A DNA stretch of 15,939 nucleotides from DATMYQ01 sp035560935 (GTDB lineage Bacteria > Bacillota > Negativicutes > Sporomusales > Sporomusaceae), in assembly GCA_035560935.1 (NCBI GenBank), contig DATMYQ010000348.1, positions 1 to 15,939 on the forward strand. The letters run 5' to 3'. The position numbers and the translations under genes are program-made. The notes beneath the pieces were generated by a model. That model ran no database searches. It was not told where the DNA came from and saw nothing but the letters and a program-made list of their open reading frames with translations. Positions 1-7,979 of this stretch are shown here, in pieces; within the stretch, counting starts at the first letter, position 1; every line of letters begins with the position of its first letter.

Positions 1-94
1 GTCGTAAATCTATAAACATAGTAATCAAAGTGTCAAAAACAGAGAAAAATTAACAGGCTATTAACAACCTCATAACATGGTGGCCAAGCAGGGC

Positions 95-103
95 GTATAT
101 ACT
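95..103 (+). promoter_or_regulatory. Candidate -10 region or operator of the AEP operon
   Basis: The 153 bases before the first gene contain GTATATACT at 95-103, which includes a TATACT -10-like hexamer at 98-103 and the palindrome GTATATAC. No good -35 hexamer lies 16-18 bases upstream, so the promoter may be activator-dependent or the site may be an operator. Two direct copies of ATTAACA at 49-55 and 60-66, 11 bases apart (about one helical turn), lie just upstream and could be an activator site. The assignment is an inference from position and base pattern only. Confidence 0.3.
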
Positions 104-153
104 GAACACATGGTAGCGGGTACGAATCCAAACCTTGAGATGGAGGAAACATC

Positions 154-906
154 ATGCTGGAATTAAAAGATATACGTAAACAATTTGACGGAAAAGTCGT
201 GCTGGATGGGATCAACTTGGAAATTCATCGCGGCGAGATTGTTTCGATGCTGGGACCCAGTGGCAGCGGCAAAACCACTCTGCTCAACATCATTTTGGGA
301 TTAACGGCCGCGGACAGCGGCAAAATTATTTTTGAAGGTGCTGACATTAGCCGGGTATCTATGAAAGAGCGGGGGTTCAATATCGTTTTTCAGGATTATG
401 CTCTTTTTCCCAACCTCAATGCGTACAAAAATATTATATATGGTCTGAAAAACAAAACGAATATGGCCAGTCGGGAAGAAATTGAAGAGTTGATTGACTT
501 TTTGGAGCTGAGGCCGCATTTGTCAAAGCGTATTGATCAACTGTCCGGCGGGCAAAAGCAAAGGGTGGCACTGGCCCGGACCCTGGCGACAAAACCGAAG
601 ATATTGTTGTTGGATGAGCCCTTGAGCGCCTTGGACGGCGTGATTAAGGAAACCATCAAGGAGCGGATCAAAGCGATTACCCGCAAATATAATCTAACGA
701 CCATCATCGTCACCCATGATCCGGAAGAAGCTTTGACGATGTCGGATAAAGTGCTCATTATTGATAATGGAATTGTTTCCCAATACGGTACGCCGGGCCA
801 GGTTATCCACCAGCCGCGGAATCCTTTTGTAGAAGAATTTATTCTGCGGCAGCTTATTATTAAAAGGGATAATATTTACGGCTTGTTTCAGGAGTGCCAT
901 GCGTAA
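154..906 (+). CDS. phnT2: ABC transporter ATP-binding protein, putative 2-aminoethylphosphonate importer (PhnT2-like)
   Basis: This 250-residue cytoplasmic ATPase would energise import of 2-aminoethylphosphonate. The sequence shows a Walker A GPSGSGKT at residues 34-41, Q-loop Gln80, signature LSGGQ at 130-134, Walker B ILLLDE at 150-155 and H-loop His188. It is shorter than the roughly 350-residue ATPases of the related sugar/polyamine/iron importers, so a C-terminal TOBE regulatory domain is absent or minimal. GGAGG at 142-146 lies 7 bases before ATG 154 and fixes the start. The stop overlaps the permease start by 8 bases, indicating translational coupling. ATPase function is certain from the motifs. 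The substrate is inferred from the downstream phnW, phnX and pbfA-like genes, because sequence alone cannot separate this protein from Fe3+ or polyamine ATPases. Confidence 0.88.
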   Translation: MLELKDIRKQFDGKVVLDGINLEIHRGEIVSMLGPSGSGKTTLLNIILGLTAADSGKIIFEGADISRVSMKERGFNIVFQDYALFPNLNAYKNIIYGLKNKTNMASREEIEELIDFLELRPHLSKRIDQLSGGQKQRVALARTLATKPKILLLDEPLSALDGVIKETIKERIKAITRKYNLTTIIVTHDPEEALTMSDKVLIIDNGIVSQYGTPGQVIHQPRNPFVEEFILRQLIIKRDNIYGLFQECHA

Positions 907-2509
907 GCGAAAATTAGAAATTAAGCTAATATTTGCCGCGATTTCCCTGTTTTTTCTCGTTTTTCTAACGGCGCCGCTGCTGGTGCTGCTCGGAAAATCT
1001 TTTGATAGCGGTGCGGGGTTGAATGTGGCGAATTATACCGCCGTAATCGGGGATAAGAGTACTGTGACCACGGTTATGAACAGTGTAAAAGTTTCTTTGT
1101 TGGCGGCGATGATTACCACTGTTTTGGCCTTTTTTTTATCCTATACAGTGAATTGCACTAAAATATGCCGGAACCTGAAACGGATAATTACTGTCGGCGT
1201 TTTGGCGCCGATGCTGTTACCGACAATCACTTATGGTTTTGCCATTATTTATTCTTTTGGTAAGCAGGGACTGTTGACCAAGCTTTTCGGGCGGGAACTG
1301 TTTGCGATTTACGGATTTTCCGGATTACTGCTGGGCTATGTCATCTATACGCTGCCGCCGGCGTTTCTTTTGTTAAATAATTCGTTCGGCTACATAGATA
1401 AAAAATTCATGATTGTTTCCGCGCTGATGGGAGACGGGGTTTGGCGCCGCTTTTCCAACACGGTCTTGCGGCCCTTGGTCGGTACCATTGGCGGGGCTTT
1501 CATCCTGTCTTTTATTTTAAGCTTTACTGATTTTGGTATACCGGCATCGGTGGGAGGAACTTATGATGTGATTGCCACTGAGCTGTATCAGGTGATGCTG
1601 GGGTCCATTCCTGACTTTCATAAAGGTTCCGCCGTCGCGATGCTGATGTTGCTGCCGGCTGTGGGCGGGGTTCTGTTTTTGCAGTATCTGGAACGTTTTA
1701 ATTTCCATTATGAGAATTTCTCGACGGTGGACTTACCGGACAGTCGGTTGCGGGACTGGAGTTTGGCCGTGATATCCATTGTGTTAGTGGTTGCCATGTT
1801 ATCGGTTTTCTTAGTGATGTTTGTCGCACCGCTGGTTAAAAATTATCCCTATGACATGAGTTTTAGTCTTCAGTTTGTTCAAAAAGCGTTGTTTACCAAT
1901 GCGATTTTGGGTATATATCAAAATTCTGTACTGGTGGCCGGCGCTTCTGCCATTATTGGAACTGCCATCGCTTACAGTGCTGCGGTGATCAATGTCCGCA
2001 CTGCGATTGGCAGACCGGCAAAATTTACTTTGGATCTGCTGGCCATGGTTACCAACACGGTACCGGGTATGGTCCTTGGGCTGGCTTATTTGCTGTTGTT
2101 TAACGACAGCGATATTAAGGGAACATTTTTGATCATTGTGGTCTGCAATATCGTCCATTTTTTTGCGACGCCGTATTTGATGGCCAAGAACTCTTTGGGC
2201 AAACTGAATCCGGCCTGGGAAACCACGGCCGAATTAATGGGAGATACCTGGATCAAAACCATTTTCCGGGTGATCATTCCCAATTCTGCCGCAACTATCG
2301 TGGAGATGTTTGGTTATTACTTTATTAATGCGATGGTGACGATCAGTGCCGTGATTTTTCTGGTGACGGCCCGTACGTCTGTGGTCACCAGCAAAATTAA
2401 AGAGCTGCAGCACTTTGCCAGTTTCAACGAAATTTTTGTTTTGTCCATACTCATTTTTATTACGAATCTGGCAGTTAAAGCGGTGTGTGACCGGGTCAAT
2501 GAAAAATGA
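899..2509 (+). CDS. phnU2: ABC transporter permease, fused two-domain, putative 2-aminoethylphosphonate importer (PhnU2-like)
   Basis: This 536-residue integral membrane protein would form the whole translocation channel of the AEP importer. It is a tandem duplication of the binding-protein-dependent (MetI-like) permease domain, with about 12 hydrophobic segments and two EAA-type coupling loops. The first begins near residue 174 (ALMGDGVWRRF) and the second near 443 (ELMGDTWIKTIF); both follow the A/E-x-M-G-D pattern that contacts the ATPase. Fused permeases of this kind occur in the FbpB/ThiP class and in the PhnU2 family of AEP transporters. The start ATG 899 overlaps the ATPase gene, with a CAGGAG ribosome binding site just upstream. 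The stop at 2507-2509 is followed by a stem-loop and then the binding-protein gene. Substrate assignment depends on the operon context. Confidence 0.88.
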   Translation: MRKRKLEIKLIFAAISLFFLVFLTAPLLVLLGKSFDSGAGLNVANYTAVIGDKSTVTTVMNSVKVSLLAAMITTVLAFFLSYTVNCTKICRNLKRIITVGVLAPMLLPTITYGFAIIYSFGKQGLLTKLFGRELFAIYGFSGLLLGYVIYTLPPAFLLLNNSFGYIDKKFMIVSALMGDGVWRRFSNTVLRPLVGTIGGAFILSFILSFTDFGIPASVGGTYDVIATELYQVMLGSIPDFHKGSAVAMLMLLPAVGGVLFLQYLERFNFHYENFSTVDLPDSRLRDWSLAVISIVLVVAMLSVFLVMFVAPLVKNYPYDMSFSLQFVQKALFTNAILGIYQNSVLVAGASAIIGTAIAYSAAVINVRTAIGRPAKFTLDLLAMVTNTVPGMVLGLAYLLLFNDSDIKGTFLIIVVCNIVHFFATPYLMAKNSLGKLNPAWETTAELMGDTWIKTIFRVIIPNSAATIVEMFGYYFINAMVTISAVIFLVTARTSVVTSKIKELQHFASFNEIFVLSILIFITNLAVKAVCDRVNEK

Positions 2510-2538
2510 TCATTCCGATCGATGCTACCCGGAATGAT
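2509..2538 (+). repeat. Intergenic stem-loop between permease and binding-protein genes
   Basis: The arms ATCATTCCG (2509-2517) and CGGAATGAT (2530-2538) are perfect 9-base inverted repeats separated by a 12-base loop. The structure starts at the last base of the permease stop codon and ends 36 bases before the binding-protein start. There is no U-tract, so it is not an intrinsic terminator. Such hairpins can stabilise upstream or downstream mRNA and help give the higher expression a binding protein needs relative to its membrane partners; that role is inferred here. Confidence 0.5.
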
Positions 2539-2574
2539 GATATAAATGAAAAAATAAAAAGGAGAGTGATATTA

Positions 2575-3603
2575 ATGGAAAGAATAGTCCGAAAATTTTT
2601 ACTGGGTTTCTTGGTGCTGACAATGGTGGTTGGTTTGACGGGGTGCGGCGGGAACAGCGGCGCAACGAAGCCGGACGCCGGGGCAAAGACCGAAGCCCAG
2701 AAAGTGGTTATTTATACTAACGCGGATAAAGAAGCGGTGGATGCGATGCAGAACAGCCTGAACGCTGCCGGATTTGAAGGTAAATATGTGCTGCAAACGT
2801 TGGGTACGTCTGAACTTGGCGGAAAACTGATGGCGGAAGGCGATAAAATCGAAGCGAATTTGGTTACGATGAGCTCTTATTTTTTGGATAGTGCGCAAAA
2901 CAAATACCATATGTTTGCCGACTTGAATATTGAACCCAAAGCAATCGGGCAGTATCCGGCATACTATGCCCCGATTCTGGCGAACACGGGTGCAATCTTT
3001 GTCAACACGCAGGTTATGAAGGAAAAAGGATTACCGATGCCGACATCAATTAAAGATTTAACAAAAAGCGAGTATAAGGGACTGGTTTCCATTCCCAATA
3101 TTATGAATTCGTCGACCGCCTGGTTATTGACGCAGGCCATTATCAGCCAATATGGTGAAACAGAAGGTAAAGCGATTATGAGTAAACTGGTGGAAAATTG
3201 CGGACCGCATATTGAAAAGTCAGGGTCCGGGCCGATCAAAAAAGTGCGATCCGGCGAAGTGGCAGTTGGATTTGGCTTACGCCATCAGGCCGTAGCGGAT
3301 AAGGCGGCGGGAAAACCGATTGATTACATTGATCCCGTGGAAGGAAATTATTCGCTGACGGAAGCGGTTGCTGTTGTAAAAAAACCGGATGCGGCAACCA
3401 CCCAACTGGCGATGGAAATGGCCAAAGTTATTGTAATAAAAGCGCGCGCTGCCTTGATCAAGGACTATCCTGTCGCCCTGTATCCCGGCGAAGTGGTGGC
3501 GGATGTCAACAAGGCGGGCAATCCCAAAGTTTTTGCCAAACCGCTCACGGTGGAGTTATTGGCCGAGCATCAGAATTTTTTTAAATCAGCGCAAGCTCAG
3601 TAA
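2575..3603 (+). CDS. phnS2: Lipoprotein substrate-binding protein, putative 2-aminoethylphosphonate importer (PhnS2-like)
   Basis: This 342-residue extracytoplasmic binding protein would capture AEP and deliver it to the fused permease. The start is placed at ATG 2575 because GGAGAG at 2561-2566 sits 8 bases upstream and the resulting N terminus is a lipoprotein signal: basic MERIVRK, a hydrophobic stretch, then lipobox LTGC with Cys24. An upstream in-frame ATG at 2506 would add 23 hydrophilic residues before the signal and lacks a good ribosome binding site. The mature part (about residue 42 on, KVVIYTNADKEAV) resembles the Fe3+/AEP/thiamine-type periplasmic binding protein class 2. It lies last in the transporter trio and directly before phnW, as is typical of AEP loci. 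The ligand is inferred from the neighbouring degradation genes; iron or another small anion cannot be excluded. Confidence 0.85.
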   Translation: MERIVRKFLLGFLVLTMVVGLTGCGGNSGATKPDAGAKTEAQKVVIYTNADKEAVDAMQNSLNAAGFEGKYVLQTLGTSELGGKLMAEGDKIEANLVTMSSYFLDSAQNKYHMFADLNIEPKAIGQYPAYYAPILANTGAIFVNTQVMKEKGLPMPTSIKDLTKSEYKGLVSIPNIMNSSTAWLLTQAIISQYGETEGKAIMSKLVENCGPHIEKSGSGPIKKVRSGEVAVGFGLRHQAVADKAAGKPIDYIDPVEGNYSLTEAVAVVKKPDAATTQLAMEMAKVIVIKARAALIKDYPVALYPGEVVADVNKAGNPKVFAKPLTVELLAEHQNFFKSAQAQ

Positions 3604-3636
3604 GGACATTGTAAACCAAAGGTGGGGGATTCGTAC

Positions 3637-4731
3637 GTGAACCAGTATAAACTTTTGACTCCGGGACCGCTGACAACCAGCCGCAAGGTGAAAGAAGCCA
3701 TGCTTTTGGATCGCTGTACCTGGGATGACGAATATAAGCAAATAACCCAAAAAATCAGGCGGCAACTGCTAGCTTTGATCGCGGCGTCGCCGGCAGAATA
3801 TACAGCGGTACTACTGCAGGGCAGTGGCAGTTTTGGCGTGGAAGCGGTACTGATGACAGCTATCAGCGGGAGCGATAAATGCCTGTTCGTAACCAATGGC
3901 GCCTATGGAGAACGCATGGTCAGTATGGCGGAACGCATAGGCATTAACCATTTGGAATATCGGACGGCCTACGACCAGGCGCCGGTAATGGAAGAAATTT
4001 GCCGATTGCTTGAACAGGATCAAAGAATTACCCATATTGCCATGGTTCATTGTGAAACGACCACTGGCATTGTCAATCCATTGGAAGACGTTGCCAAACT
4101 GGCGAAAAAGTATGGAAAAAGCTTGATTATTGACGCTATGAGCAGTTTTGGCGGTATGGAAATTCCCGTTCCGGAATTAGATATTGATTTCCTGATCAGC
4201 AGTGCCAATAAATGTATCCAGGGCGTACCGGGTTTTTGCTTTGTCCTGGCAAAACGGAAAGCACTGTTGCGTTGCCAGGGGAATTCCCACAGTTTGTCTT
4301 TGGATGTGTATGACCAATGGCAGCATATGGAGCCGGAAGGAAAGTGGCGGTTTACGTCTCCGACTCATACGGTGGCCGCCTTTTCCCAGGCGCTTGATGA
4401 GCTGGAAGCAGAAGGTGGCGTGGCGGCGCGGTTTCAAAGGTATCAGGGCAATAATAATTTGCTGAGGGAGCTTCTAAAACCGTTGGGTTTTGTTCCCTAC
4501 ATTAATGAGGGACTGCAGTCGCCAATCATTACGACGTTCCTCTTTCCCCGGGAAGATTTTGATTTTAAACATTTCTACCAGTATGTGAAAACCAATGGAT
4601 TTGTTTTATATCCGGGAAAATTAACAGATGTGGATACGTTCCGGGTAGGCAATATCGGCGAAATTTACGAGAAAGATATTCGGACTTTGTGCGCGATTAT
4701 CGCCGGTTATATGAAAGGACAAAAACAATGA
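3637..4731 (+). CDS. phnW: 2-aminoethylphosphonate:pyruvate transaminase PhnW
   Basis: PhnW moves the amino group of 2-aminoethylphosphonate to pyruvate, giving phosphonoacetaldehyde and alanine, the first step of the AEP degradation pathway. It is a cytoplasmic PLP enzyme of the class V (aspartate-aminotransferase fold) group. The N terminus LLTPGPLTTS followed by a TWDDEY segment is the PhnW hallmark; the PLP-ring Asp is Asp166 (IIDAMSSFGG) and the Schiff-base Lys is Lys192 (SANKC). GTG 3637 is chosen as the start: the purine-rich AGGTGGGGG segment beginning at 3620 is well placed before it, and it gives the usual N terminus and 364 residues. An in-frame GTG at 3622 would add five residues but has no ribosome binding site. 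The stop codon overlaps the phnX start codon (ATGA), so the two are translationally coupled. Confidence 0.95.
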   Translation: MNQYKLLTPGPLTTSRKVKEAMLLDRCTWDDEYKQITQKIRRQLLALIAASPAEYTAVLLQGSGSFGVEAVLMTAISGSDKCLFVTNGAYGERMVSMAERIGINHLEYRTAYDQAPVMEEICRLLEQDQRITHIAMVHCETTTGIVNPLEDVAKLAKKYGKSLIIDAMSSFGGMEIPVPELDIDFLISSANKCIQGVPGFCFVLAKRKALLRCQGNSHSLSLDVYDQWQHMEPEGKWRFTSPTHTVAAFSQALDELEAEGGVAARFQRYQGNNNLLRELLKPLGFVPYINEGLQSPIITTFLFPREDFDFKHFYQYVKTNGFVLYPGKLTDVDTFRVGNIGEIYEKDIRTLCAIIAGYMKGQKQ

Positions 4732-5543
4732 ATGAAGTCGATGGCGTCATTTTTGACTGGGCCGGGACGACAGTCGATTTTGGCTGTTTCGCACCGGTGC
4801 AGGCTTTCTTAAAAGTATTTGCCGATGCAGGAATTGCTGTAACCGTGGAAGAAGCGCGGCTTCCCATGGGAATGCTGAAACGGGATCACATACGGACGAT
4901 GCTGGCAATGCCGCAAATTTCCAGCCAATGGACAAAAAAAATCGGAAGGCCGTTTGCTGAAGAAGACGTTGAGGCGTTGCATGAGCGGTTTGAACCGTTA
5001 TTGCTGTCTTCTCTGGAAAATTATACTAAACTATTGCCCGCGGTGAGGGAAACGGTCCACCTGCTGCGTCAAAAGGGTTTGAAAATCGGTTCTACCACCG
5101 GCTATACGGATTCCATGATGCAAATTGTTGCCAAAGGGGCGAAAGAACAGGGATACGAGCCGGATTTTTGGGTCACTCCAGATTCCACCGCTTCTTATGG
5201 CCGGCCTTATCCGTATATGATTTTTAAAAATATGGAGGCATTGCGGCTTAAAGCGCCCTGGACAGTGGTCAAAGTGGGCGACACGGTTGCGGATGTCCAG
5301 GAAGGAGTCCGGGCCTGTGTATGGTCGGTAGGGGTTGTTGCGGGAAGTTCGCAGCTGGGTCTTAGCGAAACGGAGTTTGAAGAGTTACCGGTGCCTGAAA
5401 CCATAGAGAAAATTAAACGGGCGGAGCAGGCGTTTTTTTCGGCCGGCGCAGATTTTGTCATTACGTCAATGAAAGAGTTGCCGGAGTTGATTGAATGTAT
5501 TAATGGGCTATTGCAGGAGGGGAAACGACCTTATGCCGGTTGA
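4728..5543 (+). CDS. phnX: Phosphonoacetaldehyde hydrolase (phosphonatase) PhnX
   Basis: PhnX hydrolyses the C-P bond of phosphonoacetaldehyde to acetaldehyde and inorganic phosphate, completing AEP degradation. It is a HAD-superfamily enzyme of 271 residues, the normal family length. The nucleophile is Asp10 in FDWAGTT, where the usual second HAD aspartate is Ala12, as is diagnostic of phosphonatases. The cap-domain Lys51 (PMGMLKRDH) is the expected Schiff-base lysine, and KVGDTVADV supplies the Mg-binding acidic residues Asp185 and Asp189. ATG 4728 is chosen because it overlaps the phnW stop, has AAAGGA at 4714-4719, and gives the typical N terminus; an ATG at 4689 lies inside phnW and adds a non-homologous extension. 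The 3' end overlaps the next gene by 11 bases. Confidence 0.96.
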   Translation: MNEVDGVIFDWAGTTVDFGCFAPVQAFLKVFADAGIAVTVEEARLPMGMLKRDHIRTMLAMPQISSQWTKKIGRPFAEEDVEALHERFEPLLLSSLENYTKLLPAVRETVHLLRQKGLKIGSTTGYTDSMMQIVAKGAKEQGYEPDFWVTPDSTASYGRPYPYMIFKNMEALRLKAPWTVVKVGDTVADVQEGVRACVWSVGVVAGSSQLGLSETEFEELPVPETIEKIKRAEQAFFSAGADFVITSMKELPELIECINGLLQEGKRPYAG

Positions 5544-6888
5544 CGGGGAACTGTACCGGGAAGGGGATGTGAATGACAGTCGGCAACGGGAGGAATGGCT
5601 ACGTTCGCTGCCGGAGCAAACCACAAACAAATTGCGGGCCGATGAAGCTGTTTTTATGCGGCAGTCGATGTCTACTCCCTGTCTGAATGTGATTCGTGAC
5701 GCCGAAGGCTGTTATATCACCGATGACCAGGGGCGGAAATATCTTGATTTTCACGGAAACAGCGTTCACCAGGTCGGTTATCGCAACCCTTATGTGTTGG
5801 AGGCGATCCGGTCGCAATTAATGGAATTGCCCTTCGTTCCCCGCCGCTACACTGCCGACATTGTTATTCAGGCAGCGCAGGTGCTCATCGCAAAAACCGA
5901 TTCTAAAGAATTCAAAGTATTATTCACGCCTTCCGGAGCGGCAGCTGTTGGCCTGGCGCTGAAAATTGCCCGTAAAGTGACGGGCCGCCATAAAGTCATT
6001 TCAATGTGGGAATCATTTCATGGTGCCGGTCTCGATACCATATCAGCCGGGGGAGAATACGTTTTTAACAAAGATATGGGGCCGTTATTGCCCGGGTGCA
6101 TTAAAACCATGCCGTATAATGCATATCGGAATATTTTTCGCAGCAACTGCTCACAGACAGTGGTCGATGCCTGTCTTGATTATCTGGAATACGTGATCGG
6201 CAATGAAGGGGATATCGGCGCGGTGCTGATGGAACCGATCCGGGCAACGGACACCCATGTGCCGCCTCTGGGCTATTTTCAAAGATTGCGGGAATTGTGC
6301 ACCCGTAAGGGCATATTACTGATCTTTGACGAAATTCCCACGGCGCTGGGACGGAGTGGTGCGTTCTATGTGCATCAGAAATTTGGCATTGAACCGGATG
6401 TGCTTGTGCTGGGTAAAGGGCTTGGCGGTGGTGTCATACCGCAGGCGGCTGTGTTGGTCAAACCGCAGTACGATGCGGCTCCGGAGATATCATTGGGGCA
6501 TTATACGCATGAAAAACCGGCGTTGGGTGCGGCTGCCGTTTGCGCGGCCATTCGTTATATTGATGATTATGGCTTGTTGGAGAATTGCCGCTGCCAGTCT
6601 GTGTTCGTCGCTCAATGTGCGGAGCGCCTTTATGCAAAGTATGAATGCGTCGGTGACGTTCGCATCGCGGGTCTGCTGATCACCTTGGAAATAGTGAAAT
6701 GCCGTGAATCGAAAGAGAAAGACGCTACGCTGGCGGAAAAAATTCTTTATTATTGTCTGGAAAATGGGTTGTCGTTTAAAGTGGCTGCGGGGAATTGCCT
6801 CACTTGGCATCCGCCGTTGATTGTCAGCAGGGAACAGTTAACCCACGCTTTTGCAATCCTGGAAAACGCTATCATTACGGTAAAATAG
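5533..6888 (+). CDS. pbfA: Class III PLP-dependent enzyme, likely (R)-1-hydroxy-2-aminoethylphosphonate ammonia-lyase PbfA
   Basis: This 451-residue protein has the class III aminotransferase fold, with PLP-ring Asp266 (IFDEIPTALGRSG) and Schiff-base Lys295 (GKGLGGG). The N-terminal EGDVN and QSMSTPCLNVI segments are the type seen in phosphonate-linked members. PbfA converts (R)-1-hydroxy-2-aminoethylphosphonate to phosphonoacetaldehyde and ammonia, the same intermediate that PhnX consumes, and is known to travel with phnW and phnX. Its overlap with phnX and place at the end of the operon fit that role. The start is ATG 5533, preceded by AGGAGGGG at 5515-5522; an ATG at 5491 lies deeper in phnX and lacks such a site. 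The alternatives are a phosphoethanolamine-lyase-like enzyme or a true aminotransferase with another omega-amine substrate, which sequence reading alone does not exclude. Confidence 0.78.
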   Translation: MPVDGELYREGDVNDSRQREEWLRSLPEQTTNKLRADEAVFMRQSMSTPCLNVIRDAEGCYITDDQGRKYLDFHGNSVHQVGYRNPYVLEAIRSQLMELPFVPRRYTADIVIQAAQVLIAKTDSKEFKVLFTPSGAAAVGLALKIARKVTGRHKVISMWESFHGAGLDTISAGGEYVFNKDMGPLLPGCIKTMPYNAYRNIFRSNCSQTVVDACLDYLEYVIGNEGDIGAVLMEPIRATDTHVPPLGYFQRLRELCTRKGILLIFDEIPTALGRSGAFYVHQKFGIEPDVLVLGKGLGGGVIPQAAVLVKPQYDAAPEISLGHYTHEKPALGAAAVCAAIRYIDDYGLLENCRCQSVFVAQCAERLYAKYECVGDVRIAGLLITLEIVKCRESKEKDATLAEKILYYCLENGLSFKVAAGNCLTWHPPLIVSREQLTHAFAILENAIITVK

Positions 6889-6889
6889 T

Positions 6890-6932
6890 AAAAACCTCGC
6901 TTTGCCTTTTTAAAAGCAAAGTGAGGTTTTTT
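6890..6932. terminator. Bidirectional intrinsic terminator between convergent operons
   Basis: A 15-base-pair stem (6891-6905 with 6916-6930, one G-U pair) closes a 10-base loop. On the + strand it ends in a run of six T, and on the - strand in a run of five T. It begins 2 bases after the pbfA-like stop codon and lies 20 bases beyond the end of the convergent BASS-transporter gene, so it can end both transcription units. Confidence 0.92.
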
Positions 6933-6946
6933 AATATAACATGATG

Positions 6947-6958
6947 GAATGATCATTC
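6947..6958. repeat. 12-base perfect palindrome at the 3' end of the transporter gene
   Basis: GAATGATCATTC is a perfect 12-base palindrome overlapping the stop codon of the BASS transporter. The 10-base core ATGATCATTC also occurs at 2506-2515 at the end of the permease gene. No function is evident; chance is a reasonable explanation for a site of this size. Confidence 0.3.
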
Positions 6959-7942
6959 TGCCGCCGGCTGAGGCTTTGAGTGCCTGCGCTCTCTCCATGT
7001 GTCCATATACTGAAATATATGGGGAACGATGGCGGCGAGTGGCTGTTGGAAGAACATACACAACATGATAGGAACCGCCACAGCCGGCGGGAAATAAGTG
7101 ACGGCGATAACCAGTCCGCAACTAATATTGCGCAGGCCCACGCTGTAGACTAATGCCAGAGCTACGTCCCGGGTACCACCAGGAATGAGGCGGAAACCGG
7201 CATAACCGAGAAGGTAACCGAAAACAACCATTAAAAATGCCACGAGCAACATTTGCAGCATATCCGGTGACCAGGAAATACCGGGAGCGACCAAAGAACC
7301 ATTTAATAGCATGATGATGAAAAATGCCAGTTTAGCAGATATTCCGCCGCTGCCAAGCGAGAAAACAGCAATCTTTCCTTTTGACCAGTCATTGATCAAC
7401 ATGCCGGCTATACTGGGAAGGGTCACCATCAGTAAGAGCTGGATAAGCAGGTTAGTATAGTCAATCGCAACTGCCTGTCCCACGATGTAATGGTAATAAG
7501 CGGGCAGCAGAAAAGGGACGATCAATGTGTCCAGCGTGACGGTGGTGAGAGTCAAGGGGACGTTACCGGCGCTAAAGGCAGCCCAAATTACGGATGTGAT
7601 GCCGGCCGGAACTGCGGCGCCAACCAACAAGCCGAGGCGAGCATGATAGGCGTCAGGATACAGTATGTTGCCCAGCAGCCAAGCCAGCAGCGGTGTTGCC
7701 ACATGGATAAGCAACAGGGCCCATAAGGGGATCCACGGACGCAAAAGCACCTTAGTGAAGTGTTGCAGACTGGTTCCCAGTGTGGTCACAAAGGTCATAT
7801 AGGCAAAAAGTGCCATAAGGATAAACCGGATACAGGGACTGTCCGGAATCTTCAGTATTAAACCGGCTGTAAGAGCGAACAAAATCAGTAAAAACATTTT
7901 CCGGCCCAGCCATTCGTTGGCTTTTATACTATCAAATTTCAT
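6953..7942 (-). CDS. Bile acid:sodium symporter (BASS) family transporter
   Basis: This 329-residue inner-membrane protein has about nine or ten hydrophobic segments and the conserved pattern of the SBF/BASS family. This includes the VPAGITSVIWAAFSAGN region (about residue 112) and the late GLRNISCGLVIAV segment preceding a helix with FPPAVAVPI. Family members are Na+-coupled carriers of organic anions such as bile acids, pyruvate, pantothenate and 2-oxoacids. AGGAGG (complement of 7948-7953) precedes ATG at 7942. It begins 37 bases after the RraA-PilZ gene and ends at the shared terminator, so it is the last gene of the minus-strand unit. With a 2-hydroxyacid dehydrogenase and an oxoacid-aldolase-like protein as partners, import of a hydroxy- or oxo-carboxylic acid is a reasonable inference; the actual substrate is unknown. 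Confidence 0.85.
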   Translation of the reverse strand: MKFDSIKANEWLGRKMFLLILFALTAGLILKIPDSPCIRFILMALFAYMTFVTTLGTSLQHFTKVLLRPWIPLWALLLIHVATPLLAWLLGNILYPDAYHARLGLLVGAAVPAGITSVIWAAFSAGNVPLTLTTVTLDTLIVPFLLPAYYHYIVGQAVAIDYTNLLIQLLLMVTLPSIAGMLINDWSKGKIAVFSLGSGGISAKLAFFIIMLLNGSLVAPGISWSPDMLQMLLVAFLMVVFGYLLGYAGFRLIPGGTRDVALALVYSVGLRNISCGLVIAVTYFPPAVAVPIMLCMFFQQPLAAIVPHIFQYMDTWRERRHSKPQPAAE

Positions 7943-7979
7943 CGTTTCCTCCTGTGAATCCAGGCTGCTTGTCCGTAAA

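Noticed and set aside
2506..2574. Upstream ATG of the binding-protein gene overlapping the permease stop
   Set aside because: It would add 23 hydrophilic residues before a clear lipoprotein signal peptide, and ATG 2575 has a well-placed GGAGAG.
6326..6679. Plus-strand 117-codon open frame inside the pbfA-like gene
   Set aside because: It is an alternative-frame shadow with an Arg/Cys-rich composition typical of out-of-frame translation.
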